Origin: an uncultured Micrococcales bacterium
GTDB lineage: Bacteria > Actinomycetota > Actinomycetes > Actinomycetales > Microbacteriaceae
Assembly (NCBI GenBank): GCA_903866485.1
Contig: CAIPNT010000099.1
Coordinates: 1-19,098 of the forward strand
DNA length: 19,098 bases
Direction of reading: 5' to 3'
Position 1 is the stretch's first letter. Each line of letters starts with the position of its first letter. Both the position numbers and the translations under genes were made by a program. Under the pieces are notes generated by a model. It saw only the letters and a program-made list of their open reading frames with translations, searched no databases and was not told the origin of the DNA. Positions 1 through 7,850 of the stretch are shown in pieces.

Positions 1-63
1 CTGCCAAATTGAGCACCTTTTTTGGGGTTGTTAACGCGATGTTGGGTAGTGTTTTTTCTTGTT

Positions 64-1182
64 ATGACAAATCAACGCGAACCCCTAGATCGTTTCTTCA
101 GCATCATCCCTGCCGGAGGCATCGGCAGTAGACTCTGGCCGCTTTCTCGAGCCTCGGCGCCAAAGTTTTTGCACGACCTAACCGGCTCGGGGCAAACTCT
201 GCTGCAAGACACCTGGGATCGACTCACCCCATTGGCTGGAAAAGACCGCATCCTCGTGGTGACCGGCAAGGTTCACAAGTCGGCGGTTCTCGAACAAATC
301 GAAGACTTATCAACCGACAACCTGGTTCTTGAACTTTCACCAAAAGACTCGACCGCGGCAATCGCCTTGGCAGCTGCAATTTTGATGAACCGAGAGCCAG
401 ACGTGATCATTGGCTCGTTTGCGGCCGACCACGTTATCACCGAGGACGATGAGTTTCAGGCCGTTGTTCGCGAGGCCGTGATCGTTGCCGCCACCGGCAA
501 AATTGTGACCATCGGAATCGAACCTACCGAGGCATCGGTTGGCTTTGGATATATCAAGCAGGGTGAAAAGCTAGATATCGTCGGCGCCCCAAACGCCCGA
601 AACGTGATCAAGTTTGTTGAAAAGCCAAGCATTGCCAAAGCCAAAAAATATGTTGAGTCTGGCGAATACCTCTGGAACGCAGGCATGTTCATCGCGCCGG
701 CTTCGGTTTTGCTTGCCGAGTTAGCCAAGACCGAACCAGAGCTGCACGCGTCAATCATGAGGCTTGCCTCGGTGTGGGACACCGATGAGCGCAAAGACGC
801 CATCGAAAAGATTTGGCCTGGGCTAAAAAAGGTGGCCATCGACTATTCGGTTGCCGAGCCTGCCGCTGCTGCTGGCCTGGTTTCGGTGGTTCCAGCCAAC
901 TTCAGCTGGCACGACGTTGGTGACTTTGCCGCCATCGCCGAACTTCAGTCTCAGGGCCGCAAGGGCAATCTGGCTGTGCTTGGCAACGCCAAGGTTTTGG
1001 CCGACTCATCCAGCGGAATTTTGGTCAGCGACACCGATCGTCTGATTGCGCTGATTGGTGTTGAAGACATCATCGTGGTCGACACACCAGACGCATTGCT
1101 GGTCACCACCAAAGAACACGCGCAGCGAGTCAAATCACTGGTAGATGCTTTGAAGGCCACCGGTCACTCGGACGTGCTTTAA
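64..1182 (+). CDS. manC: Mannose-1-phosphate guanylyltransferase
   Basis: This cytosolic nucleotidyltransferase makes GDP-mannose from mannose-1-phosphate and GTP, feeding mannosylated glycolipids, glycoproteins or polysaccharide. The 372-residue product opens with the nucleotide-binding signature IPAGGIGSRLWPLSR and continues APKFL. It also has FAADHVI (metal/nucleotide region), FVEKPS and LWNAGMF, all typical of the sugar-phosphate guanylyltransferase family. The length fits the single-domain actinobacterial enzyme, with no C-terminal isomerase domain as in bifunctional AlgA/ManC. I chose ATG 64 because homology starts a few residues later; the reading frame stays open upstream to a TTG at 22, but the added residues are hydrophobic and not family-like. 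Its TAA abuts the ATG of the next gene with no spacer, so the two are probably co-transcribed. No clear Shine-Dalgarno is seen. The function is secure; the symbol follows common usage. Confidence 0.9.
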   Translation: MTNQREPLDRFFSIIPAGGIGSRLWPLSRASAPKFLHDLTGSGQTLLQDTWDRLTPLAGKDRILVVTGKVHKSAVLEQIEDLSTDNLVLELSPKDSTAAIALAAAILMNREPDVIIGSFAADHVITEDDEFQAVVREAVIVAATGKIVTIGIEPTEASVGFGYIKQGEKLDIVGAPNARNVIKFVEKPSIAKAKKYVESGEYLWNAGMFIAPASVLLAELAKTEPELHASIMRLASVWDTDERKDAIEKIWPGLKKVAIDYSVAEPAAAAGLVSVVPANFSWHDVGDFAAIAELQSQGRKGNLAVLGNAKVLADSSSGILVSDTDRLIALIGVEDIIVVDTPDALLVTTKEHAQRVKSLVDALKATGHSDVL

Positions 1183-2163
1183 ATGATTTTGCGCGGTGCA
1201 GTTAAGTTGCTGGGCCTCGGCCTGCTCTTTGCCCTAACCGCATGTTCATCCGTGGTGACGGAGCCTAAAGTAACCCCGGTTGAATACAAGGCTTGTTTGA
1301 TAACCAGCGGTGACACCCGCACGGATGAGTCTTCGCTGAATCGAAATATCTATGCCTCGCTAACCGAGTCGCGAGCCCGCTTTGGTGTCGCCATTGATGT
1401 GGTTGAATCACCTCGAAATGCCGGGCCGGCTCGTTATTCGGCAGAGCTAAAATCTGCCATGAGGTCGGGGTGCAAACTTGTGGTCACTTCTGGAGACTCG
1501 CTTCTGCAACCGGCAATCGACGCGGCAACCGCGCATGCAGCCACCAACTTCATGACCTTTGACGTTGCTGATTCGGCTGCCGCACTAAAGTTGCCGACCA
1601 ACCTGACAGCCTTTAACTTTGCCCTAGACCAATCGGGTTTGGCCGCCGGTTATTTGGCCGCAGCCAAGACAACCAGAGACAAAGTCGGGTTGCTGTATCC
1701 GGCAGAGGTGGGGCGGGCACGCAACGTGGTCACCGGCTTCTTAAAGGGTGTCACTATCTATAACGGCAGTTCATCCAAGCGAGTGACCATTTATAAGTCG
1801 ACCTCAATCGGCAACCTGCAGGCCGAAGACGTGGATGTGATTTTCTATGCCGGCCTAGATAGAGGCTTGGTCGCCAACAAAGACATTTGGGGCTTTGTGA
1901 AGGTGTCTGCAGGTCAGTTGATTCAGCAGCAAATTCAAGCCGATTTGGCGCCAAGCCCAACCCCTTCGGCAAGCCCATCAGAAGGCCTGAGCACGAGCGA
2001 TGTTGACTTGAACCCCAGATTTGTGACTTTGGGTCTAGACGGCTCATTTGTCGGGGTGCAGGCCGCCGACTTGCCCAACGCCGCCGATGCTTCAATCGCC
2101 GAGCTTATAAACCAGCTAAATCTCGGTGAGATCAGCTTTGACACAGCGACAACACAAAAGTGA
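1183..2163 (+). CDS. Divergent BMP-family (PnrA-like) lipoprotein
   Basis: A secreted lipoprotein of 326 residues. A hydrophobic signal peptide ends in the lipobox LTAC with the lipidated Cys at residue 21. The mature part aligns throughout its N-terminal half with the binding lipoprotein encoded at 2328-3437: both have a YKAC motif, an ESP motif, a GC-(K/N)-L-(V/I)-VT strand and an AAGYLAA/LAGYLAA helix. The ligand-pocket signatures of the family are lost: the GGFNDASFNQ loop is replaced by GDTRTDESSLN, the PVAGPVGVG segment by FYAGLDRGLV, and no VDSDW motif is found. A Pro/Ser-rich stretch (residues about 256-268) sits late in the protein. It therefore looks like a paralogue with changed or lost ligand binding. 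It directly follows manC and precedes the nucleoside transport block. Membership of the family is fairly secure; its ligand is unknown. Confidence 0.75.
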   Translation: MILRGAVKLLGLGLLFALTACSSVVTEPKVTPVEYKACLITSGDTRTDESSLNRNIYASLTESRARFGVAIDVVESPRNAGPARYSAELKSAMRSGCKLVVTSGDSLLQPAIDAATAHAATNFMTFDVADSAAALKLPTNLTAFNFALDQSGLAAGYLAAAKTTRDKVGLLYPAEVGRARNVVTGFLKGVTIYNGSSSKRVTIYKSTSIGNLQAEDVDVIFYAGLDRGLVANKDIWGFVKVSAGQLIQQQIQADLAPSPTPSASPSEGLSTSDVDLNPRFVTLGLDGSFVGVQAADLPNAADASIAELINQLNLGEISFDTATTQK

Positions 2164-2183
2164 ACCTCGCAAGCGACCTTTTA

Positions 2184-2205
2184 GCGAATTTTTCGCCTCG
2201 TTTGT
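2184..2205 (+). terminator. Weak terminator-like hairpin after the divergent BMP lipoprotein
   Basis: GCGAA and TTCGC form a 5-bp stem around a TTT loop, followed by a T-rich run. The stem is short and AU-rich in part, so it may only weaken read-through. Confidence 0.25.
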
Positions 2206-2268
2206 TTCATTTTGGTTAATAATTCGCTCCAGTTTTGAATACTTGGCTGAGAGTTTGCTGAGCAGGCG

Positions 2269-2274
2269 TAGGCT
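2269..2274 (+). promoter_or_regulatory. Candidate -10 element of the nucleoside-binding lipoprotein gene
   Basis: TAGGCT matches the loose actinobacterial -10 pattern TAnnnT and would place the transcript start near 2281, just before the inverted repeat at 2290-2306. The possible -35 TTGGCT (2243-2248) is spaced 20 nt away, which is long. The call is by eye only; the same hexamer lies 6 nt before the carboxylase start at 16786. Confidence 0.35.
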
Positions 2275-2289
2275 GGCCTCCATACGACG

Positions 2290-2306
2290 ACTATGAAAGT
2301 CATAGT
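2290..2306. promoter_or_regulatory. Perfect 17-nt inverted repeat in the leader (operator candidate)
   Basis: ACTATGA-AAG-TCATAGT has perfect 7-bp arms around a 3-nt centre. It lies 21 nt before the GTG start and about 8 nt upstream of the GGGAGG ribosome-binding site. As DNA it could be a dimeric repressor site just downstream of the transcript start; as RNA it could form a small 5' hairpin that protects the message. No T-run follows, so it is not a terminator. Confidence 0.5.
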
Positions 2307-2327
2307 TGCACTTCGGGAGGATAAAAA

Positions 2328-3437
2328 GTGAAGACTTTTTCACGCACCACCGCAATGAAGGGCCTAGTGCTTGCCGCAGTTGCAAGCCTGACCCTGGCCG
2401 GTTGTGCCGCAGCGCCGGCAACACCTACCGCCACTCCAGTTAACTACAAGGCCTGCATGGTCTCTGACGCTGGTGGCTTCAATGACGCATCGTTCAACCA
2501 AGAGGCATACGCCGGTCTAACTCAGGCCAAGGCAACCCTGGGAGTTCAGACCGCAACCGTAGAGTCACCTGAAAAGGCAACCCAGACCGACTATGTCTCT
2601 GGCCTAGACTCAATGATCTCTGCTGGCTGTAACCTCATCGTGACCGTTGGATTCAACCTTGCAACCGCAACTCGCGACGCTGCCAAGGCCCACCCAAAGG
2701 TGAACTTTGCAATCATCGACTCAGCCCTCAGCAACGATGACTACTCGCCGCTTAGCTTGCCTAACGTAAAGCCAATTCAGTACAACACCGCTGAAGCTGC
2801 TTACTTGGCTGGCTACCTAGCCGCAGCAACCACCAAGACCGGCAAGGTCGCCACTTATGGAGGTATGTTGCTTCCATCAGTGACCATCTTCATGGATGGT
2901 TTCAAGCAGGGTGTTGACGCCTACAACGCAGCCAAGGGCAAGAAGGTTGTTGTTCTAGGAGCGGCCGGAACCGACACTAAGAAGTGGGCCGCAACTGGCG
3001 ACTTCAACGACCAGGCCAAGGGCAAGACTCTTACCCAGGGCTTCTTCGCACAGGGCGCCGACATCATCCTTCCGGTTGCGGGTCCAGTGGGCGTTGGCTC
3101 AGGTCAGGCGACTCTAGACAAGAAGGGCACCCTAGTAGTTGGCGTTGACAGCGACTGGTACAACCTTCCAACCCACGCTGCATACAAGGCCAACATCTTG
3201 ACTTCGATTGAGAAGAAGATGGCTGCCGCTGTTCTTGCAGTTATCAAGTCGGGTGTCGACGGCACCTTCGCCGGTGGCGACGCAAACCAGTACGTTGGCA
3301 ACCTTGCCAACGGTGGCGTGCAGATTGCTGACCAGCACGAAGTGATGTACCCAACTGGCATTCAGGCAGAGCTTGACAGCCTAAAGGCAGACATCATCTC
3401 GGGCAAGATCAAGGTCACCTCGATCTACAACAAGTAA
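2328..3437 (+). CDS. BMP/PnrA-type nucleoside-binding lipoprotein of an ABC importer
   Basis: An extracytoplasmic, membrane-anchored substrate-binding protein of 369 residues that should capture nucleosides and hand them to the ATPase and permeases encoded from 3565. The signal peptide ends in lipobox LAGC with the lipid-modified Cys at residue 26, followed by a short Ala/Pro/Thr linker. Family motifs are intact: VSDAGGFNDASFNQ (residues about 45-58), the GCNLIVTVGF strand, ILPVAGPVGVG and VVGVDSDWY. The start is GTG 2328, preceded by GGGAGG at 2315-2320, the strongest ribosome-binding site of this block. The gene has its own leader with an inverted repeat and is followed by a strong hairpin, which would let the binding protein be made in excess over the membrane parts. 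Purine or broad nucleoside specificity is inferred from the family (PnrA, NupN) and from the salvage enzymes downstream. Confidence 0.9.
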   Translation: MKTFSRTTAMKGLVLAAVASLTLAGCAAAPATPTATPVNYKACMVSDAGGFNDASFNQEAYAGLTQAKATLGVQTATVESPEKATQTDYVSGLDSMISAGCNLIVTVGFNLATATRDAAKAHPKVNFAIIDSALSNDDYSPLSLPNVKPIQYNTAEAAYLAGYLAAATTKTGKVATYGGMLLPSVTIFMDGFKQGVDAYNAAKGKKVVVLGAAGTDTKKWAATGDFNDQAKGKTLTQGFFAQGADIILPVAGPVGVGSGQATLDKKGTLVVGVDSDWYNLPTHAAYKANILTSIEKKMAAAVLAVIKSGVDGTFAGGDANQYVGNLANGGVQIADQHEVMYPTGIQAELDSLKADIISGKIKVTSIYNK

Positions 3438-3453
3438 TTCAAATCAACTGATT

Positions 3454-3495
3454 CCGGGGATGATCACCACAGTGGTCATCCCCGGTCTCTTTCTT
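3454..3495 (+). terminator. Rho-independent terminator or attenuator after the binding-protein gene
   Basis: CCGGGGATGA (3454-3463) pairs perfectly with TCATCCCCGG (3476-3485), with further CC/GG pairing in the loop region, followed by TCTCTTTCTT. It lies 16 nt after the stop codon, before the ATPase gene, and probably reduces read-through into the rest of the operon. Confidence 0.8.
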
Positions 3496-3518
3496 GAGGC
3501 ATCACCCAAGCAAAAAGT

Positions 3519-3524
3519 TAGACT
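3519..3524 (+). promoter_or_regulatory. Candidate -10 element before the ATPase gene
   Basis: TAGACT fits TAnnnT and would give a leader of about 33 nt. A possible -35, TTGAGG (3494-3499), is 19 nt upstream. It may supply transcription of the transporter and salvage genes independently of read-through past the terminator. Confidence 0.35.
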
Positions 3525-3564
3525 ACAAATAAGAAACCCCAGGGTCGATTGAAACGGATGAGCG

Positions 3565-5064
3565 ATGAAGCTTGAACTGCGTGGCATTACCAAGCGCTTC
3601 GGTGCGCTGGTTGCCAACGACAACGTAAATTTGGTAGCGCAGCCCGGAGAGATTCACTGTCTGCTTGGTGAAAACGGTGCCGGCAAATCGACCTTGATGA
3701 ACGTGCTCTACGGCCTATATCAAGCCGACGCCGGTGAAATATTGCTTGACGACAAGGCGGTCAAGTTCGCAGGCCCTGGAGACGCCATGGCTTCGGGCAT
3801 CGGAATGGTGCACCAGCACTTTATGCTCATCCCAGTTTTCACGGTTGCCGAAAACGTGATTTTGGGCCACGAGCCAACCAAGTTTGGTGGCCGGCTAGAT
3901 ATGCAGGCCGCTCGCGAAAAGGTGCGCGAGGTTTCGGCAAAGTTCGGTTTCGAAATCGACCCAGATGCAATCGTTGGTGATCTTCCGGTTGGTGTGCAAC
4001 AGCGAGTTGAAATCATCAAGGCACTGATTGGCAATGCCAAAGTTTTGATCTTCGACGAACCGACAGCGGTGCTCACCCCGCAAGAGACCGACGAGCTGAT
4101 GGCCATCATGAAGCAGCTTCGTGCGGCCGGAACGGCCGTGGTTTTTATCACCCACAAACTTCGCGAGGTTCAAGAGGTGGCCGACAAGATCACCGTTCTT
4201 CGCCTTGGCAAGATTGTTGGCGAGGCAGACCCTAAATCGACGAGCAGCGAATTGGCCTCGATGATGGTGGGTCGCGAGGTAGATCTTGATGTTGAAAAAA
4301 GCGTCGCGAAACCGGGCAAACCAACCTTCAAGGTCGAAGGTCTCTCGGCTTGGAATCACTCGGGCACCAAGGTGCTTGACGACATCAACTTTGAAATTCA
4401 TGAGGGCGAAATTTTGGTTATCGCCGGCGTTCAGGGCAATGGCCAAACCGAGCTCACCGAGGCAATCATCGGCATGCATGGCAAGACCTCCGGTTCGATT
4501 CAACTGGATGGTCGCGAGCTAATTGGCAAAAGCGTTAAGCAGGTGCTAGACCTCGGGGTTGGTTTTGTGCCCGAAGACCGAACCGAAGACGGTTTGGTGG
4601 CCGAGTTCACTATCGCCGAAAACTTGATGCTTGACCGAAGCGATCGAAAGCCTTTTGCAAAGGGGTTAAATCTGCAACTCGGCTATCTAAAGCAATTCGC
4701 TCAAGAGAAATTGAAGCAGTTTGACGTTCGAGCTCAGAGCATCGAATCGACCGCCGCTCAGCTGTCTGGTGGAAACCAGCAGAAGGTGGTTTTGGCTCGA
4801 GAGCTTTCGCGCGAACTGCGTCTGTTTGTCGCTTCGCAACCCACTCGAGGCCTAGACGTTGGTTCGATCGAATTCGTTCACGAACAGATCGTGGCCACGC
4901 GCGACAGTCAAATCCCGGTGTTGATTGTTGCCACCGAACTAGACGAAGCCACTCAGCTCGGCGATCGAATCGCCGTCATGTACAAAGGCAAAATCGTTGG
5001 CATTGTGCCGTCGAGCACCCCTAGAGCAACTCTCGGTCAGATGATGGCAGGTATTAGCGCATGA
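3565..5064 (+). CDS. Nucleoside ABC importer ATP-binding protein, two fused ATPase domains
   Basis: A cytosolic energy-coupling subunit of 499 residues, the double-ATPase type used by BMP-dependent nucleoside (NupO-like) and ribose importers. Domain 1 has an intact Walker A, GENGAGKST (residues 36-43 region), signature PVGVQQRVE and Walker B LIFDEPTAVL. Domain 2 has the degenerate P-loop GVQGNGQTEL, a good signature LSGGNQQK, and SQPTRGLD where the catalytic Glu after Walker B is Gln. This is normal for the family and implies one active ATPase site. Start ATG 3565 gives immediate homology; the nearby ATG at 3558 is in a dead frame. The upstream ribosome-binding site is weak. Its TGA overlaps the next ATG by 4 nt, so the subunits are translationally coupled. 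Specificity is inferred from neighbours. Confidence 0.92.
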   Translation: MKLELRGITKRFGALVANDNVNLVAQPGEIHCLLGENGAGKSTLMNVLYGLYQADAGEILLDDKAVKFAGPGDAMASGIGMVHQHFMLIPVFTVAENVILGHEPTKFGGRLDMQAAREKVREVSAKFGFEIDPDAIVGDLPVGVQQRVEIIKALIGNAKVLIFDEPTAVLTPQETDELMAIMKQLRAAGTAVVFITHKLREVQEVADKITVLRLGKIVGEADPKSTSSELASMMVGREVDLDVEKSVAKPGKPTFKVEGLSAWNHSGTKVLDDINFEIHEGEILVIAGVQGNGQTELTEAIIGMHGKTSGSIQLDGRELIGKSVKQVLDLGVGFVPEDRTEDGLVAEFTIAENLMLDRSDRKPFAKGLNLQLGYLKQFAQEKLKQFDVRAQSIESTAAQLSGGNQQKVVLARELSRELRLFVASQPTRGLDVGSIEFVHEQIVATRDSQIPVLIVATELDEATQLGDRIAVMYKGKIVGIVPSSTPRATLGQMMAGISA

Positions 5065-6215
5065 AGCGAATAATGAAAGAATTCACCGGAGGCAGCGCTT
5101 TTCTGTCGATCTTGGCGGTTATAGCTTCGCTGCTAGTGGGTGGAGTTTTGATTGCCCTATCAAACCAGGATGTGCAAACCACGGCAACCTATTTGACGGC
5201 TCGCCCAAGCGATTTCTTCCACGCACTCTGGAACGCGGTTTTCGGGGCTTATGACGCGATGTTCCGTGGAGCTATCTTTAACTATCAGGCTCAGAGCTCG
5301 CAAGAAATGTTCAAGCCAATCACCGAGACCTTGGCCTATGCAACGCCAATTACCATGTCTGGTCTGGGGCTTGCCGTGGCCTTTAGGTCAGGGCTTTTCA
5401 ACATCGGTGCCACGGGGCAAATCATCTTTGGTGCCATGTTTGCCGGTTGGGTTGGCATTTATGTTGACCTGCCTTGGTACATCCACTTTCCACTTGCGGT
5501 GCTCGCCGGCATCGTTGGTGGAGGGCTCTTCGGGGCGTTGGTCGGTTTTCTAAAGGCAACTACCGGCGCCAACGAAGTGATCGTGACCATCATGTTTAAC
5601 TACATTGCGGCCCTATTGCTTGGCTACCTGCTAAAGACCCCGCTGTTGCAGGCTCCGGGGGCCGTAAACCCAATCTCGCCGCCGGTGAAAGATTCAGCCA
5701 AGTATGTGTTCTTCTTGGGTGACCAATTTAGGGTGCACGGCGGTCTCTTTGCCATGCTTATCGCGGTTGTGTTTGTTTGGTGGCTTTTGAACCGATCGAC
5801 GCTTGGCTTCAGGTTTAGGGCCCTCGGTCACAATCCGAGCGCTGCCAAGGTGGCGGGCATCAATATCGGTCTAACCTACATCCTCGTTATGGGCATCTCG
5901 GGCGCACTATCTGGCCTTGCCGGTACCTCGCAAATTCTAGGTTCAGAGCAGGTGCTGACTCTCGGCGTTGCTGCCAGCTATGGTTTCGATGCCATCACCG
6001 TGGCGTTGCTCGGCCGATCGAATCCTTGGGGAGTTTTGTTTGCCGGTCTCTTGTTCGGTGGGCTTCGCGCCGGTGCGGTGACCATGCAGGCCGATCAGGG
6101 CGTGCCGGTCGATATCGTGCTTGTGGTTCAGTCACTGATCGTATTGTTCATCGCCGCTCCGCCGCTTGTGCGTTCAATCTTTAGAGTCAAGGTTTCGAAG
6201 GAGGCAGTTGCATGA
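5061..6215 (+). CDS. Nucleoside ABC importer permease 1
   Basis: An integral membrane permease of 384 residues in the BPD_transp_2/LivH-like family, similar to NupP. An N-terminal membrane segment (residues about 12-33) is followed by a polar stretch and a series of strongly hydrophobic segments. The typical FNIGATGQIIFG motif and the GANEVIVTIMFNYIA segment, thought to contact the ATPase or line the channel, are present. It would pair with the permease at 6212-7441 to form the translocation pore fed by the binding lipoprotein. The start ATG overlaps the ATPase stop by 4 nt and the end overlaps the next gene by 4 nt, the compact arrangement expected for equimolar subunits. It ends in a basic tail. 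Family assignment is secure; the ligand is inferred. Confidence 0.9.
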   Translation: MKRIMKEFTGGSAFLSILAVIASLLVGGVLIALSNQDVQTTATYLTARPSDFFHALWNAVFGAYDAMFRGAIFNYQAQSSQEMFKPITETLAYATPITMSGLGLAVAFRSGLFNIGATGQIIFGAMFAGWVGIYVDLPWYIHFPLAVLAGIVGGGLFGALVGFLKATTGANEVIVTIMFNYIAALLLGYLLKTPLLQAPGAVNPISPPVKDSAKYVFFLGDQFRVHGGLFAMLIAVVFVWWLLNRSTLGFRFRALGHNPSAAKVAGINIGLTYILVMGISGALSGLAGTSQILGSEQVLTLGVAASYGFDAITVALLGRSNPWGVLFAGLLFGGLRAGAVTMQADQGVPVDIVLVVQSLIVLFIAAPPLVRSIFRVKVSKEAVA

Positions 6216-7441
6216 AGCAGAGCAAACGCACCCCAATAGCCCTGTTGCTGATGACCATCATCGGTGCCTGGCTATTTATTGCCGCACCAAGTGGGTTGAC
6301 CACCATAAATATTTCTACCGACTCAGACATCTTCAAGTTGCCTGACTTTGGAGTAAACATCGCCTTGATTTGCGCTTCGGCACTGGCAGTTCAGGTGGCT
6401 GGTTTCGTTGGCTCTGCCTACTTGGTGTTGGCGCGCAACCGCAAGACTCCAAGGTGGGTTGTCATCGCATTCGCGGCTGCACTGGTCATCGAAATATTGG
6501 TGTCCTTGTTCGCCGGCAAAACCATGACCTTCACTTCACTGCTTCAGGGCTCACTTGCGCTGGCGGTGCCACTAATTTTTGGTTCGCTAGCCGGTGTGCT
6601 CAGTGAGCGAGTCGGTGTGGTCAACATCGCTATTGAGGGTCAGTTGCTTGCCGGCGCCTTTGTTTCGGCCTTGGTGACTTCTTTGTCGCACAACTTGCTG
6701 GCCGGCCTTATCGGGGCGTTGATTGCCGGCGCACTTGTTGCATGGGTGTTGGCGGTCTTCGCAATCAAGTATGTGGTTGACCAAATCATCGTCGGCGTGG
6801 TCTTGAACGTGCTTGTGATTGGCCTCACCAACTTCATTTTCAGCACTCTTATGGTGAGCAACCTTCCGCTGTTTGACCAGCCAGATCGCTTTCCAACCAT
6901 CCTGATACCGTTGCTAGGCCAAATTCCGGTGCTCGGGCCGGTTTTGTTTAACCAGACGCTCATCGTTTATTTGATGTACATCGCGGTTGCCGTGGTTTAT
7001 TTTGCACTCTTCAAGACTCGTTGGGGTCTTCGGGTTCGTGCGGTTGGTGAGTATCCGAGGGCTGCCGACACGGTTGGCATCAACGTATTTCGCACCAGAT
7101 ATTTGAGCGTGATGATCGGCGGAGCACTAGCCGGTTTGGGCGGTTCGTTTTTCACCCTCGGCCAGGTCGGTGCATTCGGCAAAGAGATGACCAACGGCGC
7201 CGGCTACATCGCTTTGGCAGCTCTGATCTTTGGCCGCTGGAACCCAATCTATGCCGCCTTTGCCGCACTGCTTTTTGGCTTCGCCGAGAACCTTCAGTAT
7301 GGTCTGGCCATTATCGGCTCATCGGTGCCTAGCGAGTTCTTGTTGATGTTGCCTTATGCCATGACTGTGGTTGCCGTTGCCGGTTTGGTCGGCAAGGTAA
7401 CCGGCCCTGCCGCATCCGGCAAGGCTTACATAAAGAGTTAG
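6212..7441 (+). CDS. Nucleoside ABC importer permease 2
   Basis: The second integral membrane permease, 409 residues, NupQ-like. It carries the motif GVVNIAIEGQLLAGAF and the later AVGEYPRAADTVGINV segment that marks this permease family. Two or three extra hydrophobic segments lie in the first 110 residues before the conserved core, so it is somewhat longer than minimal family members. The start ATG 6212 overlaps the previous stop by 4 nt and is preceded by a strong ribosome-binding site, AAGGAGG at 6198-6204, inside the upstream gene, with 7-nt spacing. Cytidine deaminase follows 7 nt after the stop, which ties uptake to salvage. Family secure; substrate inferred. Confidence 0.9.
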   Translation: MKQSKRTPIALLLMTIIGAWLFIAAPSGLTTINISTDSDIFKLPDFGVNIALICASALAVQVAGFVGSAYLVLARNRKTPRWVVIAFAAALVIEILVSLFAGKTMTFTSLLQGSLALAVPLIFGSLAGVLSERVGVVNIAIEGQLLAGAFVSALVTSLSHNLLAGLIGALIAGALVAWVLAVFAIKYVVDQIIVGVVLNVLVIGLTNFIFSTLMVSNLPLFDQPDRFPTILIPLLGQIPVLGPVLFNQTLIVYLMYIAVAVVYFALFKTRWGLRVRAVGEYPRAADTVGINVFRTRYLSVMIGGALAGLGGSFFTLGQVGAFGKEMTNGAGYIALAALIFGRWNPIYAAFAALLFGFAENLQYGLAIIGSSVPSEFLLMLPYAMTVVAVAGLVGKVTGPAASGKAYIKS

Positions 7442-7448
7442 GCGACGC

Positions 7449-7850
7449 ATGACTGAAGAAATCGACTGGGATGCCCTTAGGGCCGCAGCCAATGCCGCGA
7501 TGGCAAAGGCATATGTGCCCTATTCAAAGTTCAGAGTTGGTGCCGCGGCGCTAACCGAAGACGGCCGCATTGTCTCTGGTTGCAACGTCGAAAACGCGTC
7601 TTATGGCCTAACGCTATGCGCCGAATGTTCGCTGGTGAGCGCGTTGTTCATGACCGGCGGTGGGCGCTTGGTGGCATTCACGTGCGTTGATGGGCACGGC
7701 AATATTTTGATGCCGTGCGGCCGTTGCCGCCAGTTGCTGTTTGAGCACTCGACCAAGGGCATGATTCTCGAAACTGTTTCGGGCTTCAAAACCATCGATG
7801 AGGTCATCCCGGATGCCTTCGGCCCGCGTGACCTAGAAGAGAGAAAGTAA
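7449..7850 (+). CDS. cdd: Cytidine deaminase
   Basis: A zinc enzyme that deaminates cytidine and deoxycytidine to uridine and deoxyuridine in pyrimidine salvage. At 133 residues it is the small homotetrameric type. The zinc ligands and catalytic Glu are visible: CAE (Cys57, Glu59) and PCGRC (Cys90, Cys93). Substrate-binding features YVPYSKFRVGAA and GCNVENASYG are intact. It sits between the importer and thymidine phosphorylase; the stop overlaps the next start in TAATG (1-nt shared base). The product uridine or deoxyuridine is a likely substrate of the phosphorylase encoded next. The identification is secure. Confidence 0.95.
   Translation: MTEEIDWDALRAAANAAMAKAYVPYSKFRVGAAALTEDGRIVSGCNVENASYGLTLCAECSLVSALFMTGGGRLVAFTCVDGHGNILMPCGRCRQLLFEHSTKGMILETVSGFKTIDEVIPDAFGPRDLEERK

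Noticed and set aside
22..63. Upstream TTG start extending ManC by 14 residues
   Set aside because: The added residues are hydrophobic and lie outside the family homology, which begins just after ATG 64; no ribosome-binding site supports the TTG.
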